A stretch of DNA of 64,000 nucleotides. Source: Jeongeupia sp. HS-3. GTDB lineage: Bacteria; Pseudomonadota; Gammaproteobacteria; Burkholderiales; Chitinibacteraceae. The translations under genes were made by a program, and so were the position numbers. The notes below the pieces were generated by a model. It had not been told where the DNA came from. It did not search any database and was given only the letters and a program-made list of their open reading frames with translations. This document shows positions 27,216 to 36,488 of this stretch, piece after piece (the first letter of the stretch is position 1; the number at the start of each line of letters is the position of its first letter). The DNA lies in assembly GCF_015140455.1 (NCBI RefSeq), contig NZ_AP024094.1, positions 2,232,001 through 2,296,000 of the forward strand. Reading direction: 5' to 3'.

Positions 27216-29658
27216 GATCATTCTCCTTCTCGGGCTCGACGTCGCGCGTCAATCCGCGCAGCAGCCCCGGATGGTCGTGGCAAGGCCGGTCCAGATAATA
27301 GCCCTGGACCAGATCGACGCCCATTTCCAGCAGCATCCGGTAAATCGTTTCGTTTTCGACGAATTCGGCGATCGTCGTCTTGCCCATATCGTGCGCCATC
27401 GCCACCATGCCGCGGACGAAAATCTGGCTATCCGCATCGTTGGGCAGGTCGCGGATGAAGAGTCCGTCGATCTTCAGGATATCGGCCTTGAGCTGCTTCA
27501 GGTATGCAAATGAGGCGAAGCCGTTGCCAAAATCATCAAGGCAGACGGTGCAACCGGTCACGCGCAGTGCATCGATAAAGCGCTGAGCCTCGCCGATATC
27601 GGAGACCGCGGCGGTTTCGGTCAGCTCGACCAGCAAGCGGGTCGGGTCGACACAATGCAAGCGCAGCAGGCGGCCGATGAATTCAGGCAGCTCGGGCTCG
27701 TCAAACGAGCGGCCCGAGATATTGATCGCGATCGACGGCATGTGCGGCCGGGCCGCGAGCAATTCGATCGTGCGCTTGATGACCCAGCGATCGATGTCGA
27801 CGATCTTGCCGGTTTTTTCGGCATGGCCGATGAAATAGCCCGGCATGATCAGCGTGCCGCCAGCGTCCTTCATTCGCAGCAGCGCTTCGAGATGCATCAA
27901 TTCGCGACTATGAGTACGGTAGATACCCTGAAAATGCAGCTCGAAGCCGTCGGTTTCCAGCGCATCGACAATCCGCTCCTTCCACGACAGCCGGCTGGAT
28001 GCGATGCGCGCCGGGTCGGATTCGGCCCGGTACATGCGCCAGGTCGATTTTCCGGCGGCCTTGGCCTGATACATGGCCGCATCGGCGTGGGCGACCAGTT
28101 CGGCGGCGTTGCAGGCATGCTGCGGATACAGTGCCACGCCGATCGACGTCGATGGCCGCAGCACCTGGCCATCGGTGGAGAACTGCATGCGGGCAATCCG
28201 GCTCACCAGCCGGTCGGCCAGCTTGCCGACTTCGAACACGGTACAGTCGGGCAGCAGCACGGCAAATTCGTCGCCGCCCAGACGCGCCAGTACCTCGTGC
28301 CGGCGCACCTGGGTGGCCACCTCACGAGCGATGGCCTTCAGCAACTCGTCGCCTGCGGCATGACCCAAGGTATCGTTGACGTACTTGAACTCGTCCAGAT
28401 CAAAGAACAGCAGCGCCGTGGTGCCCTGGCGGCGCTCGGCATCGAGCACCATGCGCGCGAGTTCTTCCTGGAAACGGTGGCGGTTGTACAGCCCGGTCAA
28501 CGAATCACGCTCGGCCAGATTCACCATGCGTTCGGCCAGTTGCCGCGCCTGGGTGACATCCTCATACAACCACATGCGGCCGCTGGCGGAACCGTCGCGC
28601 TCGGCGACGCGATAGCACTGCTGGGTGATGACACGGCCATCGCTCATGGCCAGTTCGCCGAAGTCGATCCGCTTCTGGTCCGCGGTGGCGGCGTCACTGT
28701 AATGGCCGGGCAGATCGATCTGCAACGGTCTGTTGAAGCTCTGTTGCAGCACCTCGGCCACCGCACGTCCGGCCAGACCGCCATCGGCAATCCCCCATAG
28801 CGCGCAAAATGCCGGGTTGTGGAACACGATGCGGTTATCGTTATCGACGAAAAGTACGCCAAAACGCATGGCCGACAACAAGGCGGTCAGGCGGGCGCGT
28901 TCGGTTTCGGCCCGGGCAAGGTGAATCTCGCCACGTTGGCGCGCCTCGCCAAGCTCCTTGATCCGTTCGCGAACGGCCACGCCCATGTCATTGAAACGGC
29001 GTGTCAGCTGGGCGATTTCGTCATTGCCCGTCGGCGTGGGCAAGGGTGAAAAATAGCGCAGCCCACCGGAGCCACCGGCGTCGATCAGCCGGTTCAGCGT
29101 TCGCGTCAGCCACATGCCGAATAGCGCCATCAGCAACAGCGTCGCGATCAGGCCGCTAATGAGGATGGCGGCGTTCTGCGCGCTAAGTCTATCGATCGCG
29201 GCATGCCAGGACTGCGCCGACACGCCGAAATGCAGCTCGCCCAGATGCACGCCTGCGGCGCTGATCGGGGCAACGGCGTGTACGTTTGCGCCGATGTTCT
29301 GGCTGCCATCGAAGCGGTCGGGCGGCGGCAAGGCTTGGCCAAGCGGCCATCCCTTGGTCGCCACGACCTCGCCCCGTGCGTTCGTGAGCACCAGATAGTC
29401 GATGCTCTCGACCGACAGCAAGGTATCGAGCAAGAGGCCGGTGCCGGCCGGATTGGTTTGCAGCGGTACGGCCAGCGTCGCGGCGAACAATTGCGACAAG
29501 GCGGCCACCCGCGTGCCGAGCGCCTGCCTTGCCGCGTCGTGCCAGACCCGCGAGGTGTTGACCAGCACCAGCGCCAGCACCAGCAGTTGTACGAGCACGC
29601 ACGCGGTCAGCAGGCGGCCGCGCAAGGTTCGCAGAAAAGGCAGGACGGACAGCCGCAT
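27196..29658 (-). CDS. Membrane GGDEF-EAL bifunctional cyclic-di-GMP protein
   Basis: An 820-aa protein in order: membrane helix (LLTACVLVQLLVLALVLV), periplasmic sensor of about 130 residues, second helix (ALISGLIATLLLMALFGMW-like), HAMP-like linker, PAS domain (FGVLFVDNDNRIVFHNPAF), GGDEF (ARLGGDEFAVL) and EAL (MHLEALLRM, LVELTETAAV, LDDFGNGFASF, KIDGLFIRDL). GGDEF is intact; the I-site position reads RRHE, so product inhibition may be lost. The EAL domain keeps the main metal ligands, so both synthesis and hydrolysis of cyclic di-GMP are possible. It lies downstream of argA. Confidence 0.9.
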   Translation of the reverse strand: MRLSVLPFLRTLRGRLLTACVLVQLLVLALVLVNTSRVWHDAARQALGTRVAALSQLFAATLAVPLQTNPAGTGLLLDTLLSVESIDYLVLTNARGEVVATKGWPLGQALPPPDRFDGSQNIGANVHAVAPISAAGVHLGELHFGVSAQSWHAAIDRLSAQNAAILISGLIATLLLMALFGMWLTRTLNRLIDAGGSGGLRYFSPLPTPTGNDEIAQLTRRFNDMGVAVRERIKELGEARQRGEIHLARAETERARLTALLSAMRFGVLFVDNDNRIVFHNPAFCALWGIADGGLAGRAVAEVLQQSFNRPLQIDLPGHYSDAATADQKRIDFGELAMSDGRVITQQCYRVAERDGSASGRMWLYEDVTQARQLAERMVNLAERDSLTGLYNRHRFQEELARMVLDAERRQGTTALLFFDLDEFKYVNDTLGHAAGDELLKAIAREVATQVRRHEVLARLGGDEFAVLLPDCTVFEVGKLADRLVSRIARMQFSTDGQVLRPSTSIGVALYPQHACNAAELVAHADAAMYQAKAAGKSTWRMYRAESDPARIASSRLSWKERIVDALETDGFELHFQGIYRTHSRELMHLEALLRMKDAGGTLIMPGYFIGHAEKTGKIVDIDRWVIKRTIELLAARPHMPSIAINISGRSFDEPELPEFIGRLLRLHCVDPTRLLVELTETAAVSDIGEAQRFIDALRVTGCTVCLDDFGNGFASFAYLKQLKADILKIDGLFIRDLPNDADSQIFVRGMVAMAHDMGKTTIAEFVENETIYRMLLEMGVDLVQGYYLDRPCHDHPGLLRGLTRDVEPEKENDHVPQSE

Positions 29659-29715
29659 TCGATACCCGTGAAATGGATGACGCTTACAGGCTGGGCCGGA
29701 TGATGCGCGCCGGCG

Positions 29716-31068
29716 CTAACCTTTCAGCGACTTGATGAAAACCTTGGAACGCCGTTGGTAATTGTAAAGGCGCATCTTCTCGATCGGTAAATCGTCGATC
29801 GATGCCTGTGCAAATCCGCGCTCGACAAACCAGTGGCTGGTACGCGTGGTCAGCGCAAACAGCTGCTGCATGCCGAGCGAGCGCGCACGCTGTTCGACGT
29901 GGTGCAAGAGCTGCTCGCCCCGGTCTTCGTCACGGTATTCCGGATGAATCACCAGACAGGCCATCTCGGCCATGCGGCTGTCGGCAAACGGATGGATCGC
30001 CACACAGCCGACGATCTTGCCGTCGTGCTCCAGCACCGAGTAACGGTGGATCTCGCGTTCGATCAGCTCGCGGCCACGGAATACCAGCACGCCGGCGTCC
30101 TCAAGCGGTTCGATCAGTTGCAGCATGCCGCCGACGTCATCGATGGTGGCCTCGCGCAAGGTTTCCAGCGATTCGCGCGACACCATGGTGCCGACGCCGT
30201 CGTGGGTGAACAGCTCCATCAGCAGCGCGCCGTCGAGGTAGTGATTGATCAGATGTGCCCGTTTCACCCCGCGCCGCACCGCGCGCACCGCGCAAGGCAG
30301 GTAGAGGCGGATGTCCTCGTTGGCTTCCGGGTGGGTGGCGAGGAACTGCTCGGCCTCGACCGCCGTCAGCTCGTGCAGCAGTTCGCCGGTCAGATCAACC
30401 ACGCCGTCGTGGCCGAACATGAACAAGAGCTTGTCGGCCTTCAGCGCCACCGCGGCGCTGGTGGCGACGTCTTCAAGCGTCAGGTTGAAGATCTCGCCGG
30501 TCGGCGAATAACCGAGCGTCGACAACAGCACCAGCTCGCCGTCGTCGAGGCGGTAGTTCAGCGCCGTGGTATCGACCTTGCGCACCTCGCCGGTGTATTG
30601 CAGATCAATGCCGTCGCGCACACCCATCGGCTGCGCGGTGATGAAATTGCCGGCCGAGACGCGGATATCGGCATTGGCCATCGGCGAGTTGGCCATCGCC
30701 ATCGACAGCATCGATTCGATCTCGACCCGCACCTGGCCGATCGCCTGCATCGCGCACTCCAGCGTGACGCTGTCGGTGACGCGCACGCCCTTGTGGTAAT
30801 CGAGCGGCAAGCCTTTTTCCTGCACCCGCGCATCGATCTGCGGTCGGGCGCCGTGCACCACGACCAGCCGCACACCCAGACTGGCGAGCAGGTTGATATC
30901 GTAGGTCAGCGTTGAAAACCGGCCATCGCGGACCACCTCGCCGCCCAGGGCGATCACGAAGGTCCGGCCGCGGAAAGCGTGGATATACGGCGCCGCCTGA
31001 CGGCACCATTGCACAAAGGCGGGAGTATCCATGCGCTCGAAAGTCTCCTTGACTAAGGGTTCAGCCAT
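29716..31068 (-). CDS. argA: N-acetylglutamate synthase (ArgA type)
   Basis: A 450-aa classical ArgA: an N-terminal amino-acid-kinase-like domain (RTFVIALGGEVVRDG, VRLVVVHGARPQID) fused to a C-terminal GNAT domain (MACLVIHPEYRDEDRGEQLL). It acetylates glutamate with acetyl-CoA, the first step of arginine synthesis, and is usually inhibited by arginine through the kinase-like domain. ATG at 31068 is chosen; the upstream TTG at 31083 and an ATG at 31032 are alternatives. It follows the polysaccharide cluster by 26 bp. Confidence 0.95.
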   Translation of the reverse strand: MAEPLVKETFERMDTPAFVQWCRQAAPYIHAFRGRTFVIALGGEVVRDGRFSTLTYDINLLASLGVRLVVVHGARPQIDARVQEKGLPLDYHKGVRVTDSVTLECAMQAIGQVRVEIESMLSMAMANSPMANADIRVSAGNFITAQPMGVRDGIDLQYTGEVRKVDTTALNYRLDDGELVLLSTLGYSPTGEIFNLTLEDVATSAAVALKADKLLFMFGHDGVVDLTGELLHELTAVEAEQFLATHPEANEDIRLYLPCAVRAVRRGVKRAHLINHYLDGALLMELFTHDGVGTMVSRESLETLREATIDDVGGMLQLIEPLEDAGVLVFRGRELIEREIHRYSVLEHDGKIVGCVAIHPFADSRMAEMACLVIHPEYRDEDRGEQLLHHVEQRARSLGMQQLFALTTRTSHWFVERGFAQASIDDLPIEKMRLYNYQRRSKVFIKSLKG

Positions 31069-31094
31069 TTTTTGCACCGCCAACGCGGCAACCG

Positions 31095-32552
31095 TCAGTA
31101 GGCACCGCGACCGGTTGCGACGGTTTTGATCGTCTTGCAGACAATTGCAATGTCATACCACAGGTTCCAGTTTTTCACATACCAGGCGTCGAGTGAAACG
31201 CGCTCGGCATAGGTCGTATCGTTGCGCCCGGACACCTGCCACAGGCCGGTGAGGCCGGGGCGTGCCTCGAGGTAGAAATCGACCTTGTCGCCATAGCGTT
31301 CGAGCTCGGCTTCGATCACCGGGCGCGGGCCGACCAGGCTCATCTCGCCCTTGAGCACGTTCCACAGCTGCGGAATCTCGTCGAGGCTGGTCTTGCGCAG
31401 GAACTCGCCGATCGGCGTGATGCGCGGATCGTTCTTGAGCTTGAAATCCAGATCCCATTCGGCACGGGCCTCGGCACTGGTCGCCAGCAGGTGATCCAGC
31501 ACTTCCTGGCTGTTGTGCACCATGGTGCGGAATTTCCAGCACTTGAACGGCTTGCCGTTCATGCCGACGCGCACGTGGCCGAAGAAGGTCGCCCCCGGCC
31601 CGCCCTGACGCTTGATCTGGATCGCTGCGATCAGGAACAACGGCGACAACAGCAAGAGCCCGAGCGATGCGCCGACGAGGTCGAACACGCGCTTGATCAA
31701 GGTCAGCTGCCACACCATCAGGTTGTTGTTGACCCGCAGCAGCAACACTTCGTGACTGAAAAAGTGATGTGGCACCACGCCGTACAGCGGCAAGCCGGCG
31801 ACCGACGGAATGATGTGCAGATGTTTGTAACGCAGGCTCAGTTGCTCGATCGGCGCTTCGAGCGCGCGCAGCTCGTCGGTATCGACGGCGATCGCCACAT
31901 GCGGCCGGCCCTCGGCCTCCAGCCAGGGGATCAGTTCATCGGCCGACAGCTTGACCACCCGCAGCACGTGCTTGTCGTCGATGGCGATTTCGTCGGGCGC
32001 ATCCTGATTCACCGACACCAGTGCCTTGACGCGGAAACCGAGCTGCTTCTCGCTCATCATCGCCCGGAACGCCTCGATGGCGTTGCTGCCGGCGCCGATG
32101 ATCACCGTCGGCAACTGCCACAGCCCGCGCTTGAGCAGCCAGCCGCGCATCAGCGCGCGGAACCACGGCAGCAGCACCAGCGCCAGACTCCACGACACCG
32201 GCCACAGGAAACGCGACACGGTGAACTTGCCCAGCAGCACGACCATGCCGTTCAGCAGCGCCGCCAGCAGCAACCAGCGGCTGGTTTCCAGCAGTTCGTC
32301 CCAGAACGGCAAGCGCACGCTGTAATGGCCGCGCCACCAGAAGTTGGCGACCGACAGGCAGGCGAGCAACAGGAAGGCCTGACCTTGCTGCTTGCCTTCC
32401 CATGTCCACCACAGCGCCAGACCGCTGCCGATCCGGTGATAGCGGAACACGTAGAGCAAGCCGATCGCGACGGCGAAGCCGGCCGCGAGCGCGGCAAAAT
32501 CGGCAAGGGCGAGCCAAGGTTTGGCGCGTTCGGCCTGGCGATGCTTATCCAT
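31095..32552 (-). CDS. wbaP: Undecaprenyl-phosphate sugar phosphotransferase (WbaP type)
   Basis: A 485-aa initiating transferase. The N-terminal half has about five membrane helices and a cytoplasmic nucleotide-binding-like segment ([18 protein letters not shown]). The C-terminal catalytic part has [38 protein letters not shown], and [15 protein letters not shown]. It moves a hexose-1-phosphate (galactose in classic WbaP) onto undecaprenyl phosphate to begin a surface polysaccharide repeat unit at the inner membrane. The exact sugar is not determinable. It is last in the cluster and overlaps the upstream glycosyltransferase by 8 bp. Confidence 0.93.
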   Translation of the reverse strand: MDKHRQAERAKPWLALADFAALAAGFAVAIGLLYVFRYHRIGSGLALWWTWEGKQQGQAFLLLACLSVANFWWRGHYSVRLPFWDELLETSRWLLLAALLNGMVVLLGKFTVSRFLWPVSWSLALVLLPWFRALMRGWLLKRGLWQLPTVIIGAGSNAIEAFRAMMSEKQLGFRVKALVSVNQDAPDEIAIDDKHVLRVVKLSADELIPWLEAEGRPHVAIAVDTDELRALEAPIEQLSLRYKHLHIIPSVAGLPLYGVVPHHFFSHEVLLLRVNNNLMVWQLTLIKRVFDLVGASLGLLLLSPLFLIAAIQIKRQGGPGATFFGHVRVGMNGKPFKCWKFRTMVHNSQEVLDHLLATSAEARAEWDLDFKLKNDPRITPIGEFLRKTSLDEIPQLWNVLKGEMSLVGPRPVIEAELERYGDKVDFYLEARPGLTGLWQVSGRNDTTYAERVSLDAWYVKNWNLWYDIAIVCKTIKTVATGRGAY

Positions 32553-33624
32553 GCGAGGGGATTCCGTAAACGTTGTAAAGCGTGCTCATCATGGTATCGA
32601 GCGAATAATTGGCCGCGACAAAGCCGTGCGCACGCGCACCGATGGCGCGGCGCGCAGCGGCATCGGCAAGCAGCGGTTCAAGCGCGGCGACAAAGCCGGC
32701 AGCATCGCGCACCAGATAGCCATTGTCGCCGTTGCGCACCAGATCGCGGTTGCCGACGACATCGGTCGCCACCACCGGCAGGCCGGCGGCCATCGCCTCG
32801 ATCACCGCGACCGGCAAGCCTTCCCAGCGGCTGGTCTGGATATAGATGTCCAGCGTCGCCAGCGCCTTGAGCGCCTCGGCGCGTGGCAGCCAGCCAAGCA
32901 CCGTGACCCCGGCGGCCTTGAGCGCAGCCTCGCCGGACTCGTCGCCGCCGCCGATCCAGACGAATTCGACGCCGGGGCGCGTCAGTCTGGCGGCGATTTC
33001 GGCGAACAGCTCCGGATTGCGCGCCAGCGCAACGCGGCCAACGGTACCGATACGCACCACGCCGGTATTGCCCGGCGCTTTCGGGATCGCGGCAACATCG
33101 ACGGCGTTTTCGACCACAGCAACGCGCGGTGTCAGGTGCTGACGGATTTCACCGGCTTCCGAATGCGAACAGGCAATCGCCGTCACCGAGGTATGCGCGA
33201 GCAGCTTTTCCAGCGTCAGGAACACGGTGTTCTTCAGCTGTCCTTCGGCGCGCTGCAAAAACGACAAACCATGCGGCGAAAAGAAGTAGCGCGGCCCGCG
33301 CACGAACAGGCTGGCAATGCGGCCGAGCGCGCCGGCCTTGCTCGAATGCAGGTGCACGACATCGGGTGCGATCTCGCGCAGCCAGCGCGTCAGCGCCACG
33401 CCGGCGCGCCAGTCGTTAAGCGGATGAATCGATCGTTGCATCGGCAACTGGATGAAACGGATGCGCGCATCGAACAACGACGGCCAGTTCTCCGGCGTTT
33501 CCTCGCGCACGCTGTGGATCACCGTGACCGCATGACCATCCTGCGCCTGACGGTTGGCGAAGGCGCACACCATAGCCAGCGTGCCGCCGCCGAACGACTC
33601 GACCACATGCACGATCGCGCTCAT
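32545..33624 (-). CDS. Glycosyltransferase family 4
   Basis: A 359-aa GT-B fold retaining glycosyltransferase. The N-terminal domain has ESFGGGTLAMVCAFANRQ; the C-terminal nucleotide-sugar domain has IGTVGRVALARNPELFAEI and SRWEGLPVAVIEAMAAGLPV with the conserved Glu. Donor and acceptor are unknown. It overlaps the following wbaP start and the preceding GT2 stop (ATGA), so the genes are coupled. Confidence 0.9.
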   Translation of the reverse strand: MSAIVHVVESFGGGTLAMVCAFANRQAQDGHAVTVIHSVREETPENWPSLFDARIRFIQLPMQRSIHPLNDWRAGVALTRWLREIAPDVVHLHSSKAGALGRIASLFVRGPRYFFSPHGLSFLQRAEGQLKNTVFLTLEKLLAHTSVTAIACSHSEAGEIRQHLTPRVAVVENAVDVAAIPKAPGNTGVVRIGTVGRVALARNPELFAEIAARLTRPGVEFVWIGGGDESGEAALKAAGVTVLGWLPRAEALKALATLDIYIQTSRWEGLPVAVIEAMAAGLPVVATDVVGNRDLVRNGDNGYLVRDAAGFVAALEPLLADAAARRAIGARAHGFVAANYSLDTMMSTLYNVYGIPSHG

Positions 33625-34433
33625 GCCCGCCCCTTGCGCAAGCGGGTTTTGACCCTGGCGATCAGCCCGGCCGGCATCGCCAGCAAGGCGATGGTACGGG
33701 CAATGCCGGCCAGTGCGGCCGCGCTGCCGTCCGAATGGGCGCGTTGCAGTTTCAGCCGGCTTTTCAGCTGCTTGTCGCGTTTGGCGTGCGAAATGCTGCC
33801 CGGATCGAGCTCGTAGCGGATCAGCACCTCGGGCAGATTGGCGGTCTGGAAATGGGTCACGAATTGCCAGAACAGCGCGTAATCCTCGGCCGCCGGCGCA
33901 TCGAGCGGATACAGCCCGGTTTTCGCCAGCGCGCTAACGCGGTACATCACCGCCGGATGGATGAAGGCCGAATTGCGGCGCATGGTGCGGACGATCTCAC
34001 GGTGCGACGCCGGATGGCGCAGCACGTACTGCATCACGCCCCCGGTATTGACGAACTCGGCTGCGCCACCGACGAGCGCGACATCGGGATGCGCATCCAG
34101 AAATGCCACCTGCCGGGCAAACCGGTCGGCGACGTTTTCATCGCCGCAATCGAGCCGCGCAACGAGTTCGTAGCCGCGAGCGCGTATCCATTCGAGCCCG
34201 GCGTTCAGCGCGTGCTCGATGCCGCGGTTTTGCGGCAGGTTCAGGAAACGCAAAGTGCCCTGCGCGGCAAACGCGGCACGGCACGCGGATTCGTCAATGC
34301 GCGCACGCGTGCTGCCGTCGTCGACGACGAGCACGTCGCATGCTTCGGCAGTGCCGATCGACGCCAGCGACTTCACCAGCGCGTCGGGGTTGTTGTAGTG
34401 CGGGATCAGGCAGATCAGCCGGTTATCGTTCAT
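33621..34433 (-). CDS. Glycosyltransferase family 2, copy 1 of a paralogous pair
   Basis: A 270-aa GT2. ICLIPHYNNPDALVKSLASI, VLVVDDGSTRARIDESACRA and LVARLDCGDENVADRFARQ give the nucleotide-binding and DXD-like region. It is clearly paralogous to the GT2 at 34563-35369, which shares the same order of motifs (DDGSTRARIDE, NxGIEHALN, AEDYALFW/AEDFAYFW). ATG at 34433 lies directly after a 125-bp palindromic spacer element, with no strong ribosome site. Sugar specificity unknown. Confidence 0.9.
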   Translation of the reverse strand: MNDNRLICLIPHYNNPDALVKSLASIGTAEACDVLVVDDGSTRARIDESACRAAFAAQGTLRFLNLPQNRGIEHALNAGLEWIRARGYELVARLDCGDENVADRFARQVAFLDAHPDVALVGGAAEFVNTGGVMQYVLRHPASHREIVRTMRRNSAFIHPAVMYRVSALAKTGLYPLDAPAAEDYALFWQFVTHFQTANLPEVLIRYELDPGSISHAKRDKQLKSRLKLQRAHSDGSAAALAGIARTIALLAMPAGLIARVKTRLRKGRA

Positions 34434-34438
34434 AGCAC

Positions 34439-34563
34439 TTCCGCGTGTAGCGAGAAGTCCGGGCACAAGGCGCGCCGGAGTGAGTGACGAGATAGTACAT
34501 AAAGTACAGCGAGGAACGAGCGAGGACACGACGCAGTGATCGGGCTTCGCAGTAGCGCGGATT
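34439..34563. repeat. Intergenic palindromic element with imperfect terminal inverted repeats
   Basis: The whole spacer between the two GT2 paralogues is one structured element. Its left end (34439-34463) contains TCCGCGTGTAGCGAGAAGTC and its right end (34541-34563) reads back as TCCGCGCTACTGCGAAGCC, an imperfect inverted repeat. The middle holds GTACATAAAGTAC, itself a dyad (34495-34507), and GACGA/GAACGAG repeats. It encodes nothing obvious. This is the layout of a REP/MITE-like dispersed repeat. Confidence 0.6.
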
Positions 34564-35369
34564 CATGACCAGTTCTTGCGCCCAATAATGCGTTTGATTG
34601 TACGGGCTGCGGCTAAAGGCAGAATGAGCGAAGTCATGGCCTTGGCCATTTTCAGCGCAGATCGCGGCGTCCAGTCGAAATGGCGCCACAGCAGCCTGAG
34701 CCTTGCCGCCTGCTGCACCCGGCGCTTGCTCATCGAGATGCCGGCGTCGTTGTACTCGCTGCGGGTCAGCACTTCGGCCAGATTGGCGGTGCGATAACGG
34801 GCGACGAAGCGCCAGAAATAGGCGAAATCCTCGGCCGCGTGGCAATCGGTCGGATAGAGGCCGATTTCGCGCACTGCACTGATGCGGAACATCACCGCCG
34901 GATGGGTGAAAGCATTGTCGTCGTGCATCTGCCGGACGATCTCGTCGTGACCTTGCGGCTGCCGGATGGTGAAGCGATCACCACTGGCATCGAAAAACGT
35001 CACCGCGCTGCCGAGCAACATCACATCTGGATGGTCATCGAGATAGGCGATCTGTTTGGCGAAGCGCTCGGGCATTGCCAGATCGTCGCAATCGAGCCGG
35101 GCGGCGAATTCGTAGCCGGCGTCGACGATATGCTGCAAACCGGTGTTGAGTGCGTGCTCGATGCCGACGTTTTGCGGCAAATATAAAAAGCGCAGTTCAC
35201 CTTGGGCCCGGAGTGCGGCACGGCAAGCGGCCTCGTCAATGCGGGCGCGGGTGCTGCCATCGTCAACGACGACGACGTCGATCGTTTCGCTTGCGCCGAT
35301 CGACGCCAGCGAGGCGATCAGCCCGCCCGGGTTGTTGAAATGCGGTATCAGCAGCGCGGCGCGGTTCAT
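34563..35369 (-). CDS. Glycosyltransferase family 2, copy 2 of a paralogous pair
   Basis: A 268-aa GT2 with LLIPHFNNPGGLIASLASIG, VVVVDDGSTRARIDEAACRA and FAARLDCDDLAMPERFAKQ (DXD-type). Similarity to the neighbouring GT2 extends through its length, so a tandem duplication followed by divergence is likely. Its start overlaps the upstream GT4 stop by 4 bp. C-terminus is basic and hydrophobic, perhaps membrane-associated (RTIKRIIGRKNWS). Confidence 0.9.
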   Translation of the reverse strand: MNRAALLIPHFNNPGGLIASLASIGASETIDVVVVDDGSTRARIDEAACRAALRAQGELRFLYLPQNVGIEHALNTGLQHIVDAGYEFAARLDCDDLAMPERFAKQIAYLDDHPDVMLLGSAVTFFDASGDRFTIRQPQGHDEIVRQMHDDNAFTHPAVMFRISAVREIGLYPTDCHAAEDFAYFWRFVARYRTANLAEVLTRSEYNDAGISMSKRRVQQAARLRLLWRHFDWTPRSALKMAKAMTSLILPLAAARTIKRIIGRKNWS

Positions 35370-36472
35370 GGTGTCGTCGGAAGGTTAAGTAAGCTCTGCC
35401 AGCGAGCGCCGAGTTCATCGGGGCTGTACGCCGCGGCGCGCGCGGCGAGCCATGCGGCCAGTTCGGCGTGATGCGGCGCTTGCGCGACGATCAGCGCGGC
35501 AATCGCCTCGCCGCTCGCCGCTTTGGTGACGAATTCGGCTTCGCGCTCGGCAAATAGTTCGTATACGCCGCCAGCGCGCGTCGACACCACCGGCAAGCCG
35601 GCCTGCATCGCTTCGAGCACGACCAGCGGGCAGCCTTCGAACAAGGAGGTCAGCAGCAGCCAGTCGGCGTGCGCCAGGTAGGGGCCAACGTCGTCCTGCC
35701 GGCCGGCGATGATCAACCGATCGCTCAGGCCACGCCGGGCCGCCTCGTCTTCAAGCCACGGCAGAAGCGGGCCATCGCCAACCACGGTCAGCGTCACCGG
35801 CTGGCCGGCGTGCTCGAGCGCCACCAGCGTATCCAGCCACAGCGCCGGTTGTTTTTCCTCGGCCACCCGGCCGATGAACAGCAGTCTTGCCGGCGCATGC
35901 GGCGGGCCAGCCGGGCGCGGCGGTTGCGCTTCGACGAAATTGGCAATCACCTGCCAGCCTTGCGGGATGCCCTGCCCCATGTCGGGCCCGTATCCAAGCC
36001 ATCTCGCCATCGAGTCACGCGCGTGCGCGGAGACGAACACCAGTTCGGGCAAGCGGCGATAAATGAATTGGCAGACGCGCCGATGCACCGGGTTCATGTG
36101 CGCGCGCTCGTCGACCTCGAACAGCGGCCCGTGCACCCAACCGAGCACGCGCTTGCCAAGGCCACGCGTCGCCATCCAGGTGATATAGAGCGGCATCAGG
36201 AACGTTGCCGCGACCACCACATCGTGCTGCTTTGCCAGCGCACGCAGCGACAAGCAGCCGGACAGCCACGTCCACGGCTTCTTCGGCTGCCACGCGGCCG
36301 AAAGATCGACGACCTTGAGCCTGGCGGTACGAGCCCCCCAGAGGTTGCGGTTGCCGCCCATCATCACCACGGTGACATCGACACCACGCGCCGCCAGCCA
36401 GCTGCCAACCAGCACCACGCAGCGCTCGACGCCGCCAAGGCCAAGATCGCGCACGACCAAAAGTAGTTTCAT
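35366..36472 (-). CDS. Glycosyltransferase family 4
   Basis: A 368-aa GT-B glycosyltransferase. N-terminus LLLVVRDLGLGGVERCVVLV, then ARLLFIGRVAEEKQPALWLD and TSLFEGCPLVVLEAMQAGLPV with the conserved Glu-x7-Glu type motif. It is coupled to the downstream GT2 by a 4-bp overlap. Donor and acceptor are unknown. Confidence 0.91.
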   Translation of the reverse strand: MKLLLVVRDLGLGGVERCVVLVGSWLAARGVDVTVVMMGGNRNLWGARTARLKVVDLSAAWQPKKPWTWLSGCLSLRALAKQHDVVVAATFLMPLYITWMATRGLGKRVLGWVHGPLFEVDERAHMNPVHRRVCQFIYRRLPELVFVSAHARDSMARWLGYGPDMGQGIPQGWQVIANFVEAQPPRPAGPPHAPARLLFIGRVAEEKQPALWLDTLVALEHAGQPVTLTVVGDGPLLPWLEDEAARRGLSDRLIIAGRQDDVGPYLAHADWLLLTSLFEGCPLVVLEAMQAGLPVVSTRAGGVYELFAEREAEFVTKAASGEAIAALIVAQAPHHAELAAWLAARAAAYSPDELGARWQSLLNLPTTP

Positions 36473-36488
36473 AACAACCCCTGCAGCC

